Under the pieces are notes generated by a model that saw nothing but the letters and a program-made list of their open reading frames with translations, did not search any database and had not been told where the DNA came from. 64,000 nucleotides of DNA from an uncultured Roseibium sp. (GTDB taxonomy: Bacteria; Pseudomonadota; Alphaproteobacteria; Rhizobiales; Stappiaceae), in the NCBI RefSeq assembly GCF_963675985.1, contig NZ_OY780958.1:930001-994000 (forward strand), in the 5' to 3' direction. Below, piece by piece: positions 51,356 to 58,957 of the stretch. Position 1 is the first letter of the stretch, and the number at the start of each line of letters is the position of its first letter. The translations under genes were made by a program, and so were the position numbers.

Positions 51356-52342
51356 ATGACCATCGCCCAGGAGACGGAACCGGCGAAAGGGGCGGTGAGC
51401 CGGTTGGAACATTATCCCGTGACCTTCTTCGCCATCGTCATGGGGCTGATGGGGCTGACGCTGGCGTTGCGCGCGGCGGAAAAAGCCTGGTCGTTGCCCG
51501 CGATGCTGTCGACCTGGGCGCTCGTCCTGGCCTGCGCCGTGCTCGTCGTCGTCACCATCGGCTATGTGGCCAAGGTCCTCAAGGCGCCTGGCGCCGTTGC
51601 CGCGGAATGGCACCATCCGGTCAAGGTTGCGTTTTTCCCGACGATCTCGATCTCGACCATTCTGCTGGCGATGGTGCTGTTGCCGATCGCCCCGGCCGCC
51701 GCCCATGTGTTCTGGCTCATCGGCACCGTCGCTCAGGGCGCGCTCGCGCTTGCCGTGATCGGCGTGTGGATCAGTCACCGGCCGTTCCAGACGCCGCATC
51801 TGTCGCCGGCGTGGTTCATTCCCGCCGTTGGCAACGTTCTGGTGCCCATTGCGGGTATGGAACTGGGCTACACGGACCTCAGCTGGCTGTTTTTTTCGGC
51901 AGGACTTCTGTTCTGGATCGTGCTTCTGACGCTGGTCTTCAACCGGCTGGTGTTCCACGATCCGATGCCCGGAAAACTGATGCCGACCCTGACGATCCTG
52001 ATCGCCCCGCCGGCGGTCGCCTATGTCTCCTGGAGCCATATGGTCGGCGAACCGGGACCCTTCGGCCAGATCCTGCTGAACCTCGGTTATGTGTTCTTTC
52101 TGATCGTGCTGACCCAGGCGGCCCGCATCCGGACGATCCCGTTTGCGCTGTCCTGGTGGGCGTTGTCTTTCCCTGTCGCGGCCCTGGCGATCAGCAGTTT
52201 CCTGCACGCCCATCACACCGGTTCGGACACCTACCGGATCTTCGGCACGGCGGCGCTTGGGCTGCTTGCCGCGATCATCGTCTACCTGCTTGGCCGGACC
52301 GGACTGGCGATCGGCCGCGGGGAAATCTGTCAACCTGAATAA
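51356..52342 (+). CDS. SLAC1/TDT family anion channel or exporter
   Basis: 328 residues from ATG 51356, which sits one base after the previous stop. Ten membrane helices of the TehA/SLAC1/TDT fold, starting LEHYPVTFFAIVMGLMGLTL, with HVFWLIGTVAQGALAL and HPVKVAFFPTISI. Family members move dicarboxylates, chloride, nitrate, sulfite (yeast Ssu1) or tellurite. In a sulfide-oxidation operon, export of sulfite or a related oxyanion is the natural guess; specificity is not visible in the sequence. Confidence 0.85.
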   Translation: MTIAQETEPAKGAVSRLEHYPVTFFAIVMGLMGLTLALRAAEKAWSLPAMLSTWALVLACAVLVVVTIGYVAKVLKAPGAVAAEWHHPVKVAFFPTISISTILLAMVLLPIAPAAAHVFWLIGTVAQGALALAVIGVWISHRPFQTPHLSPAWFIPAVGNVLVPIAGMELGYTDLSWLFFSAGLLFWIVLLTLVFNRLVFHDPMPGKLMPTLTILIAPPAVAYVSWSHMVGEPGPFGQILLNLGYVFFLIVLTQAARIRTIPFALSWWALSFPVAALAISSFLHAHHTGSDTYRIFGTAALGLLAAIIVYLLGRTGLAIGRGEICQPE

Positions 52343-52363
52343 CCTCAACAAGGAAATCGGATT

Positions 52364-52819
52364 ATGAAACGGAAGCTCTTTACCGCAGCCCTCGTTACGG
52401 GCGTCCTGATGTCGGGTGTCCTGATGTCTCTGGCACCGGTCAAGGCGGAGGGACCGGACAAGCTGGTCACCATCGTGACCACGCCGGAGCCGCAGACCCA
52501 GCTGATGGCCATGGTCCTGACCATGCAGTCCGTCCAGCAGAAGGCCTCCGCCCGGATCCTGCTGTGCGGCCCGGCCGGCGATCTCGCCCTGAAGGACGCG
52601 CCGGAAAGCGCCACAGCGCCCCAGGCGCCGAAGGGCATGAGCCCGCAAGGGCTGATGAAGAAGATCATGGAAGCGGGCGCCAGGGTGGAGGTCTGCGCGA
52701 TCTACCTGCCGAACAAGGGGGGTGCTCCGGAGGCGCTCCTCGACGGCGTCGGCGTTGCCAAGCCGCCGGAAATGGCCGGCGCCATCATGGCGGACGATAC
52801 CCGCGTGATGTCGTTCTGA
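52364..52819 (+). CDS. Periplasmic DsrE-like protein
   Basis: 151 residues. Signal peptide (LFTAALVTGVLMSGVLMSLA) and a DsrE/DsrF-like domain: KLVTIVTTPEPQTQLMAMVL, ARILLCGPAGDLAL and ARVEVCAIYLPNKGGAPEAL. Two Cys, one in LLCGP and one in EVCAIY, are candidate persulfide carriers. DsrE proteins pass sulfane sulfur in sulfur oxidation and tRNA thiolation. It is the last gene of the operon and would accept sulfur made by SQR in the same compartment. Confidence 0.82.
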   Translation: MKRKLFTAALVTGVLMSGVLMSLAPVKAEGPDKLVTIVTTPEPQTQLMAMVLTMQSVQQKASARILLCGPAGDLALKDAPESATAPQAPKGMSPQGLMKKIMEAGARVEVCAIYLPNKGGAPEALLDGVGVAKPPEMAGAIMADDTRVMSF

Positions 52820-52898
52820 GTTAGACCCCTAACGCCGGCAGCAGCCCGATCCAGGTCTGCTGTCGGCGTGGAACCGCCATGTGGCGATCCCGCAGGGA

Positions 52899-54254
52899 TC
52901 ACGTCGGCTGAATGCGGTTCCTTTTCGCCAGATAGATACCGAATTCGATTACGGCCAGTCCCAGCATCGACAGTCCGACAAGGGGAAAGAAGAGACCGGC
53001 GGCAACTGCGATCAACAGCAGGGTGCGCGGGATGCGCCAATCGACGGGAACCTGGGGCGCACCGAGACTACCGGCGGGACGGCGCTTCCACCACATCACC
53101 GCGGCGGACACGCACAACGTCACCATCGCGACGCAGGCCAGAAGCAGCACGATCTGGTTGGCAAGCCCCCAGGCCTGACCCATGTGGATGCTGATCCCCC
53201 ATTCGGCGGCCCAGCCAAGCGCCCCGAGATCGTTGAGACCCGCGTCGTACAGCACTTTTCCGGTGTATTGATCGAGGTGGATCACCCTCTCGTCGGTGAT
53301 GTCATCGGGATAGACCGAAGCGGTAAAAACGCCTTCGGGACCGTTCGGCATCGAGATGGCATAGCCCGGCACGATGCCCAGTTTCTCAACCGTGGCGACG
53401 ACGTTGTCGAGTGCCTGAGGCACACCTTCGGCCACACCGGAAAGCGGCATGGGTTGCTTCTCCATGATCCAGGGCGCGCGATCCACCGCATCTGCGACCG
53501 GGACGGTCGAGACCGGTGTGTTCGACCAATAGCCGTCCGGCATGCCCAGCCCCAGCTGGTAGGCATAATCGTAGAACTTGCCACCCCAGACAGACGACCA
53601 GGGGAGCCCGGTCATCGCGAGGAACACGATGAACAGGCCGGTGTAAAGACCCGTGACCGCATGCAGATCGCGCCACCAGGGACGCCCGCGTTTCGCCTTG
53701 ATGGAAACCGTGCCGGTCTGGCGTCCGCGCGGCAGCCAGAGGAAGATGCCGGTTCCGACGAGAAGCACCATCCAGCCCGCGGCTGCCTCGATGAGCCTGT
53801 TTCCGAGCCAGCCCACATATTCCAGGGAGTGCAGTTTGCGCACAACAAACATGGCCGGACTTCCTGCTGCGCCACCGTCCCAAAGGCTGCCCAGAACGGC
53901 TCCGTCATAGGGATTGACGTAGATGGTGTCCTTCAGCCCGTCCGCTCCAAGGATCTTGACCTCGGCACTGCGGTTGGCGGCGGCGGGCGGCCCATAGGCT
54001 TTCAACGTTCCGGGATGGGAGGCCAGAGCCGCTGCGGTGATTTCGGACGGGGACAGCCTTGCTGTCTCGCCCGGCGTCACGAAACGCAACGGACCGTAGG
54101 CCACATCGTTGATTTCATCCTTGAAAAGATAGATCCCGCCGGTAACGGCGAGGATCGCGACAAATGGGAGGATCAGGAGGCCGGCCACAAAGTGCCAGCG
54201 CCAGACGGCACGATAGAGCGCGGAACTCGCGCCGCGTTTGGTTTGTTCTGTCAT
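52899..54254 (-). CDS. PepSY-domain membrane protein
   Basis: 451 residues from ATG 54254. Four membrane helices, the first at about residues 20-42 (WRWHFVAGLLILPFVAILAV), with a large periplasmic loop holding two PepSY-type segments, then three C-terminal helices. The conserved WHxxxG near the N-terminus is typical of PepSY-TM proteins such as FoxB/PiuB, which are often linked with siderophore or haem uptake and iron reduction. It is convergent with the DsrE gene. Confidence 0.88.
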   Translation of the reverse strand: MTEQTKRGASSALYRAVWRWHFVAGLLILPFVAILAVTGGIYLFKDEINDVAYGPLRFVTPGETARLSPSEITAAALASHPGTLKAYGPPAAANRSAEVKILGADGLKDTIYVNPYDGAVLGSLWDGGAAGSPAMFVVRKLHSLEYVGWLGNRLIEAAAGWMVLLVGTGIFLWLPRGRQTGTVSIKAKRGRPWWRDLHAVTGLYTGLFIVFLAMTGLPWSSVWGGKFYDYAYQLGLGMPDGYWSNTPVSTVPVADAVDRAPWIMEKQPMPLSGVAEGVPQALDNVVATVEKLGIVPGYAISMPNGPEGVFTASVYPDDITDERVIHLDQYTGKVLYDAGLNDLGALGWAAEWGISIHMGQAWGLANQIVLLLACVAMVTLCVSAAVMWWKRRPAGSLGAPQVPVDWRIPRTLLLIAVAAGLFFPLVGLSMLGLAVIEFGIYLAKRNRIQPT

Positions 54255-54550
54255 GGAGGTGTCCAGGGTTCGCCCGCCGAAACCTGCTGAGGCTTCGGTT
54301 CGCGCGGAAAGAAAGAAGGGAAGAAACGGACCGGGCGCCGATATCTGCCCTGCGGATTTGCAATCGCCGGAAAGTCCGCCCCGCTGGAGCAAGGGAGCCG
54401 TGTCTGCTCTCCCGATGCGTGAAGCGGGGCCTGTTTCGAGGCAAGGAAAAGCGGCGTGTCTTGTCCGCCGGACACACAGGTTGCCGGTGTGCAGGTCACA
54501 CGTTCAAAAGAGCGTGGCTGTCACCCGGAGTGTGTCGAAGGCGAACAGGT

Positions 54551-54982
54551 CTACGCCAGGTCCGCAGGGGGCGCGCGGGCAAGTCCGGTAAAGAGGTTCG
54601 GCCGTTGCCGGACCTGATCCTGAGAAACGACGTGTTTGACAGGGACACGCAGAACGACCGCTGCCGGAAAGACCGGGATCGAAAGGTCGAGAGCGGACTG
54701 ACCATGGAATGCCCAGGCACAGTCATGGCCATCCCGATCTGTCGGCTGATCATCGGGAAGCTGTAAGCTGCCATCATTGCCGACAGCCATCTCCAGAGGG
54801 CCGTCGCCGGTGCAGATGACGATTTTGGGCAGGCCATCGGCGTCGGAGACGGTCATCGTCCCGGGCGCCATAAACGAAAGCAGGACGAACGGGAGAACCG
54901 CCAGATACGCGGCAAACGCCATCGGCGACCGGCGGGAGCCGTGCCTGCGTTTGCCGCGAATTGCGTTTCTCAGTGCGTTCAT
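54551..54982 (-). CDS. DUF2946-like exported protein
   Basis: 143 residues. A membrane or signal segment near residues 21-43 (MAFAAYLAVLPFVLLSFMAP), then IVICTGDGPLEMAVGNDG, a Cys in GHDCAWAFHG and the ending GLARAPPADLA, an arrangement seen in DUF2946 proteins. These often neighbour PepSY or TonB-receptor genes in metal-uptake loci, as here. The 296-base gap to the PepSY gene holds nothing recognisable. Confidence 0.7.
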   Translation of the reverse strand: MNALRNAIRGKRRHGSRRSPMAFAAYLAVLPFVLLSFMAPGTMTVSDADGLPKIVICTGDGPLEMAVGNDGSLQLPDDQPTDRDGHDCAWAFHGQSALDLSIPVFPAAVVLRVPVKHVVSQDQVRQRPNLFTGLARAPPADLA

Positions 54983-55287
54983 TCTGGTCCGGTTTCGTTT
55001 CGCCGAAGGCCGATTCTGGATGGAGACGGACAGAGTAGTTCAGCCCGCCACCCCGGAAAAGAGCTATGTTGATGCTTTTCGATGGCGATCTTGTATCGCG
55101 ATCCGTGATCGCTGCAGATCTCTTCCCGGCGATGAAGGCAAGACCTATGCCCTGACGACAAATCCAACCGTCCTGTCCGGCCCGCGCCCGCGCGCGGAGC
55201 TTGTGATCGCGGCTCATCCGGCGCAGACTTGACCGCAAAGGCCGATCCTTTCGGCGTTCGATCGACAGTCCAGCAGGAGGCTTTCCC
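54983..55287. other. Intergenic region between divergent genes
   Basis: 305 bases with no convincing gene; promoters for the DUF2946 (minus) and SDR (plus) genes must be here. No palindrome or leader stood out. Confidence 0.45.
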
Positions 55288-55998
55288 GTGACATCCCCCC
55301 AGGTTCTTCCCCTGGCCCTTATCGTCGGTGTCGGTTCCGGCCTGTCCGCCTCGCTTGCCCGCAGGCTGCACCGGGAAGGCTACCGGGTCGTTCTGGCGGC
55401 ACGGGATACGGCCAAGATCGCCGATCTCGCGGCCGAGACGGACGCCCTCTGCATTCCGTGCGATGCCTCCAACCCGGCAGAGGTCGACACCCTGTTTGCC
55501 AGCCTGGAGGGGCCGCTGCGCGTCGCCGTCTATAACCCGTCCGCCAGAGAACGCGGCCCGCTCACCGATCTGGACCGGGACGGCGTGCGACATGCGCTGC
55601 ATGTGACCGCCTTCGGCGCCTTCCTTGTCGGCCAGGCGGCGGCGCGGGCCATGCTGGCGCAGGAACCGGAGAACGGGGTTCGGGGTACGATCCTCTTCAC
55701 CGGCGCCTCGGCCGGCGTGAAGGGCTTTCCGCAGTCGGCGCCGTTTGCCATGGGCAAGTTCGCCCAGCGGGGCCTGGCCCAGTCCATGGCGCGCGAACTG
55801 CACCCGCAAGGCATCCACGTCGCCTGGATCAACATCGACGGCAGCATCCGCAATCCGGGCTGGGTCGAGCCCGCCGACAAGCCGGATTCCATGCTCGATC
55901 CCGACGCCATCGCCGAAACGTACCTGGGCCTGATCAATCAGGACCGCTCGGCATGGACGGAGGAACTGGCGGTGCGGCCGTGGGTGGAGCGGTTTTAA
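55288..55998 (+). CDS. Short-chain dehydrogenase/reductase
   Basis: 236 residues, GGAGG upstream of GTG 55288. Rossmann fold with LIVGVGSGLSASLARRLHRE as a variant of TGxxxGxG; the NNAG-like block is YNPSARERG. Catalytic Ser is in FTGASAGVKGFP; the YxxxK motif is replaced by FAMGKFAQRGL (F-A-M-G-K), so Tyr is lacking at the normal place. Lack of Tyr suggests an altered or lost reductase activity. The remaining structure is intact. The substrate is unknown. Confidence 0.85.
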   Translation: MTSPQVLPLALIVGVGSGLSASLARRLHREGYRVVLAARDTAKIADLAAETDALCIPCDASNPAEVDTLFASLEGPLRVAVYNPSARERGPLTDLDRDGVRHALHVTAFGAFLVGQAAARAMLAQEPENGVRGTILFTGASAGVKGFPQSAPFAMGKFAQRGLAQSMARELHPQGIHVAWINIDGSIRNPGWVEPADKPDSMLDPDAIAETYLGLINQDRSAWTEELAVRPWVERF

Positions 55999-56030
55999 AG
56001 AGGCGAGGGAGCTTCGGACGCGAGCGCCCG

Positions 56031-57116
56031 TCAGAGGACCACATCGGCAACGGGACGGCGCAGGGACATGGGCAGGGCCGGGGCCCGGCCGAAGCGGACG
56101 ACGAGGTCCGGCCTGGTGTCCGGGAGGCCGAGCCAACGGGCGAATTCGGTGCGTATCGCGGGCACTTCCACCGGCTGATTGATGTGGGCGTTGCGAATAC
56201 CGAGGGCCGTGGCCTGTAACGCGAAGCGCTGAAAGCTGCGCCCGACCCGCATCCAGTGGTCGAAATCGGCCTTGTTGCCGATGAAGACCGCAACCCCGGA
56301 GGAGGAGCGGATGTGGTCACGGTATTTGTCGTTTTCCGCCTTTTTGGTGAAAACGGCATTGAACACAAGATCACCGGCCCAGGCCGGCAGGGCCGGATTG
56401 CCGGAGCAGGCGGCGAACAGGCCGTCTTTGCTGGCAAGCGCCTCGGCAGGGCTGAACCGGATCCACTTAAGCAACTCGGCGACGAACGCGGGATCGTCCA
56501 TCTGGGCGCTGTTGCCGGCGACCACGAACTCCAGGATGGCGTCCGTATCAGGCGGGTCTGTGAAGAGCAGGACCGACACTCCGTCTTCTTCGGCCGCCGC
56601 CTTCAACAGCGCCAGATCTTCGGCGGAGACCGGTCGGCTGTCGTAAACGGAGCGGGTCGACTGCCGCTCCGGGATCGCGGCATAAAGCGCTTCGTTTGAC
56701 GCAAGGCCCTGTCCGAGGACGATCTCGACATGCGGCTCGGGCCCGCCCGAGATCCGGACGTCGCCCGGCCGACCATGGGCGGCGGCGGCAATCGCCAGGT
56801 TTTCCGCGGCGCATCCCAGACTGACGAAGAGATGATGGTCGTCCGGATCGACGGCCTTCGTGCGGCATGCGAAATCGGGCAGGATGCGCACGCGATCCTC
56901 GTCGAGCCGGAACTTCCACGGCTGGGTGTTGTGGCCGTTGGCGGCAAGCGTTGCCATGCGCACGAACCCGGTCAGGGCCGGATCGGAGGCGAGAAGCCGG
57001 CGCTCCCGCGCCGCCTCTTCCTCGTAACCGCCGAGCCGCGGCCACAGACCGTAACCAACGGCACCTGCGGCTGCGGCAGATAACCCAGAGACAATCAATG
57101 TACGGCGCGACAGCAT
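56031..57116 (-). CDS. Acg-type nitroreductase family protein with Tat-like signal
   Basis: 361 residues. N-terminus MLSRRTLIVSGLSAAAAGAV is a twin-arginine-like signal or anchor. Then ATLAANGHNTQPWKFRLDED, ERQSTRSVYDSRPVSAEDLA and SSSGVAVFIGNK, matching the FMN-binding nitroreductase halves fused in Acg-like proteins. Some Acg relatives sequester FMN rather than catalyse. It is convergent with the SDR gene and divergent from an Lrp remnant. Confidence 0.82.
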   Translation of the reverse strand: MLSRRTLIVSGLSAAAAGAVGYGLWPRLGGYEEEAARERRLLASDPALTGFVRMATLAANGHNTQPWKFRLDEDRVRILPDFACRTKAVDPDDHHLFVSLGCAAENLAIAAAAHGRPGDVRISGGPEPHVEIVLGQGLASNEALYAAIPERQSTRSVYDSRPVSAEDLALLKAAAEEDGVSVLLFTDPPDTDAILEFVVAGNSAQMDDPAFVAELLKWIRFSPAEALASKDGLFAACSGNPALPAWAGDLVFNAVFTKKAENDKYRDHIRSSSGVAVFIGNKADFDHWMRVGRSFQRFALQATALGIRNAHINQPVEVPAIRTEFARWLGLPDTRPDLVVRFGRAPALPMSLRRPVADVVL

Positions 57117-57203
57117 GGTCTTTCTCCGGTGTGTTTGCCGGACGGTTGAGCCTGTTTCTAAACCGCATTCGCTGTCGTTATTTTGACAGGGGTCAAAGGG
57201 GGC

Positions 57204-57553
57204 GGGAAATAGCGGTCAAAACCAACCGGGTCGGACCCAGCCTGCATGGCGGTGTTGACGTCCAGTGGATCGGACAGGCGGATGCGCGCGCTCGGCTCCA
57301 GGCGCTGGTGCGGATCAAGCCCCGCAGCGGGCAGCTACACGTCGTCGAAAAGAGGGTCGAGGAACAGCCCCGGTTCCTATCCTGTGACCGCGTCACCGGA
57401 GACGACTGTTACGTCACCCGCCTCGCGCTGGCAGATGTGGCGGAACTGGACGACATCCTGCTCCCGTTCCACGAGCGCGCCGAAACCCATACCTCGATCG
57501 TGAAATCCTCGATCTTCGAAACCCGCCTGCCGCCTTTGCGTCCGGTGAAGTGA
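57204..57553 (+). pseudogene. Lrp/AsnC regulator remnant lacking its DNA-binding domain
   Basis: The reading frame gives DVQWIGQADARARLQALVRI, KPRSGQLHVVEKRVEEQPRF, then SCDRVTGDDCYVTRLALADV and HTSIVKSSIFETRLPP: the effector/oligomerisation domain of Lrp/AsnC proteins, complete to its end. Upstream only about 90 bases separate it from the nitroreductase start, and no helix-turn-helix coding sequence is found in any frame there. It is therefore a 5'-truncated gene, not a frameshift. An intact Lrp normally diverges from the gene it controls, here probably the nitroreductase. Confidence 0.75.
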
Positions 57554-57640
57554 GTGCATGGGGTTGAGCGAGACGCCGTTAGCGAAATTTGTCTCGGACT
57601 GATTAAGCAGGAATGCTATGCTTTGTAGGAGAAACGGACG

Positions 57641-57766
57641 ATGCGGCCAAATCTGAAGCTTGTCGCTATCACATGTTTTGTATGGTTTATAGTGACCGTT
57701 GCCGTAGCGCGGTCACTTTTTCAGCGATTTGGAATACTGAAATTCACATTTTCCCAGAGGTCCTGA
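57641..57766 (+). CDS. Possible small single-helix membrane protein
   Basis: 41 residues from ATG 57641, with TAGGAGA 9 bases upstream: one hydrophobic segment (LVAITCFVWFIVTVAVARSL) then a polar tail. It overlaps the 3' end of the opposing HEPN gene by 46 bases, and a hairpin with T-tract lies inside the frame. Size and shape recall type I toxins and small phage-defence effectors. It may be chance. Confidence 0.3.
   Translation: MRPNLKLVAITCFVWFIVTVAVARSLFQRFGILKFTFSQRS
57691..57722 (+). terminator. Rho-independent terminator
   Basis: Exact 8-base arms AGTGACCG (57691-57698) and CGGTCACT (57710-57717) followed by TTTTTC. It stops + strand transcription from the Lrp remnant side before the HEPN gene. 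In the minus direction no T-tract follows. Confidence 0.65.
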
Positions 57767-58521
57767 GCTTGCTTTCTGGCGATCTCTCGAGAGTCTTTGT
57801 AAATGTCAAAGCTGGTTCCATTCACCCAGCAGTAAAAATTTTCCGCCAACCAAATGCTTTGCCTGAGTAAATGCGCTTCATCTCCATATTTTGCTGGATC
57901 AATTGATTTTTGCTTTTCTCTTCGCGTTTGTCTCAGAGAATGAGCAATGTGCTTGTTTCGCAGGTTCTGCAGTCTTTCTAAGGAGGGGGAGGCGGCAATC
58001 TTTCTAGTTATGCAAATTGCTCTACGCAATCGACGTCTTGCCCTGTTCGCCTGCCGCTGTGCAAACGCTTGTTGAGATCCTCGGATACTTTGGTCTATTG
58101 CCGCCCTTACTTCAGGGTCTGGGTGTGGATCTCCCCAAATACGAGATCCAAGCGAAGCATGAGCCTGAAGGTGTTCTTCGGCCAGTGCTTTTATCACCTC
58201 ATCGTCATCTATATATTCAATCACCGTCAAAAAGCTTGCGGTATCCTCGTCGGCTTTATCCCACAAAGCCGCTATCCGGAGTACACCGAAAAAAAAGGAT
58301 GTTTGGCTCAGTATATTGTAGGCATTCGCAGCATACGAAAATGGGATTTGATCGGTTAAGCGCTTTGAGTAAACTAGATACTCATTGTTGGCATGTATCG
58401 CTACGATCTCTAGTATATGGTCAATTATTTTCTCCCCAATCAGCACTTTGGCACGTTCAATTCTAGTCGCCGTATCCAGTTCCGCGATCCGCTCTTGAAA
58501 TGACTTCTGCTTTCTCGACAA
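57721..58521 (-). CDS. HEPN domain protein of the AbiU2 type
   Basis: 266 residues, helical throughout. The key motif is LRNKHIAHSL near residue 193, an R-x5-H HEPN motif (R..H with polar neighbours), in the AbiU2 arrangement in which a helical N-terminal half (AAALWDKADE-like region, here IAALWDKADEDTASF) precedes it. HEPN proteins are RNases or toxin parts, and AbiU2 is an abortive-infection domain. The gene is AT-richer than the chromosome and diverges from the Septu-like pair across a 436-base spacer. Whether it belongs to the same defence system is inference. Confidence 0.7.
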   Translation of the reverse strand: MSRKQKSFQERIAELDTATRIERAKVLIGEKIIDHILEIVAIHANNEYLVYSKRLTDQIPFSYAANAYNILSQTSFFFGVLRIAALWDKADEDTASFLTVIEYIDDDEVIKALAEEHLQAHASLGSRIWGDPHPDPEVRAAIDQSIRGSQQAFAQRQANRARRRLRRAICITRKIAASPSLERLQNLRNKHIAHSLRQTRREKQKSIDPAKYGDEAHLLRQSIWLAENFYCWVNGTSFDIYKDSREIARKQAQDLWENVNFSIPNR

Positions 58522-58622
58522 CCGATGCTCCTTTTGGCGCCAAGTGTGAATTCATGCGCCTCGACATATTGTATTAGGTTTGGGGTCGTTGGCGCTTGGC
58601 GTACTTAAGCTGACTTCGGCCG

Positions 58623-58769
58623 ATGCACCAAAGTTCAATTCTAGCATTATGTTCTGATCAGTCTAATTTGGCGCAACGTGAATTGAGGAAGTTAGTTGAT
58701 ATCGATCTAAGCTCTTGGCCTTGCGCGGAAAATCATCTCGAAGAGACGCCGCAAGGCGGCGTTCTTTAA
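58623..58769 (+). other. Possible 48-codon ORF ending in a terminator
   Basis: ATG 58623 to TAA 58767 reads MHQSSILALCSDQSNLAQRE and continues to the hairpin; no good ribosome site is visible. It could be a short protein or just the 3' part of a non-coding transcript. It lies in the spacer between the HEPN gene and the ATPase gene. Confidence 0.25.
58746..58767 (+). terminator. Rho-independent terminator inside the spacer
   Basis: Exact arms ACGCCGC (58746-58752) and GCGGCGT (58756-58762), loop AAG, then TCTTT. It faces +, yet no recognised + strand gene ends here, so it implies a short transcript starting between 58522 and 58740. Confidence 0.65.
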
Positions 58770-58957
58770 GGACGACCTCTAAAATATGCGCTCTAAGTCA
58801 TCGCATGTGCTGTGAGTTTGATGATATCCAATCAATATCAATATGCTTTGCCGTTGTTAAAGATCTCAGGACTTCGGATTGAACTAGTGTCATGCTCTTA
58901 CGAACATAATTTAATTGATTGATGTCAGTGCGAATTTGGAGGTCAAGGAGCAGTGGA

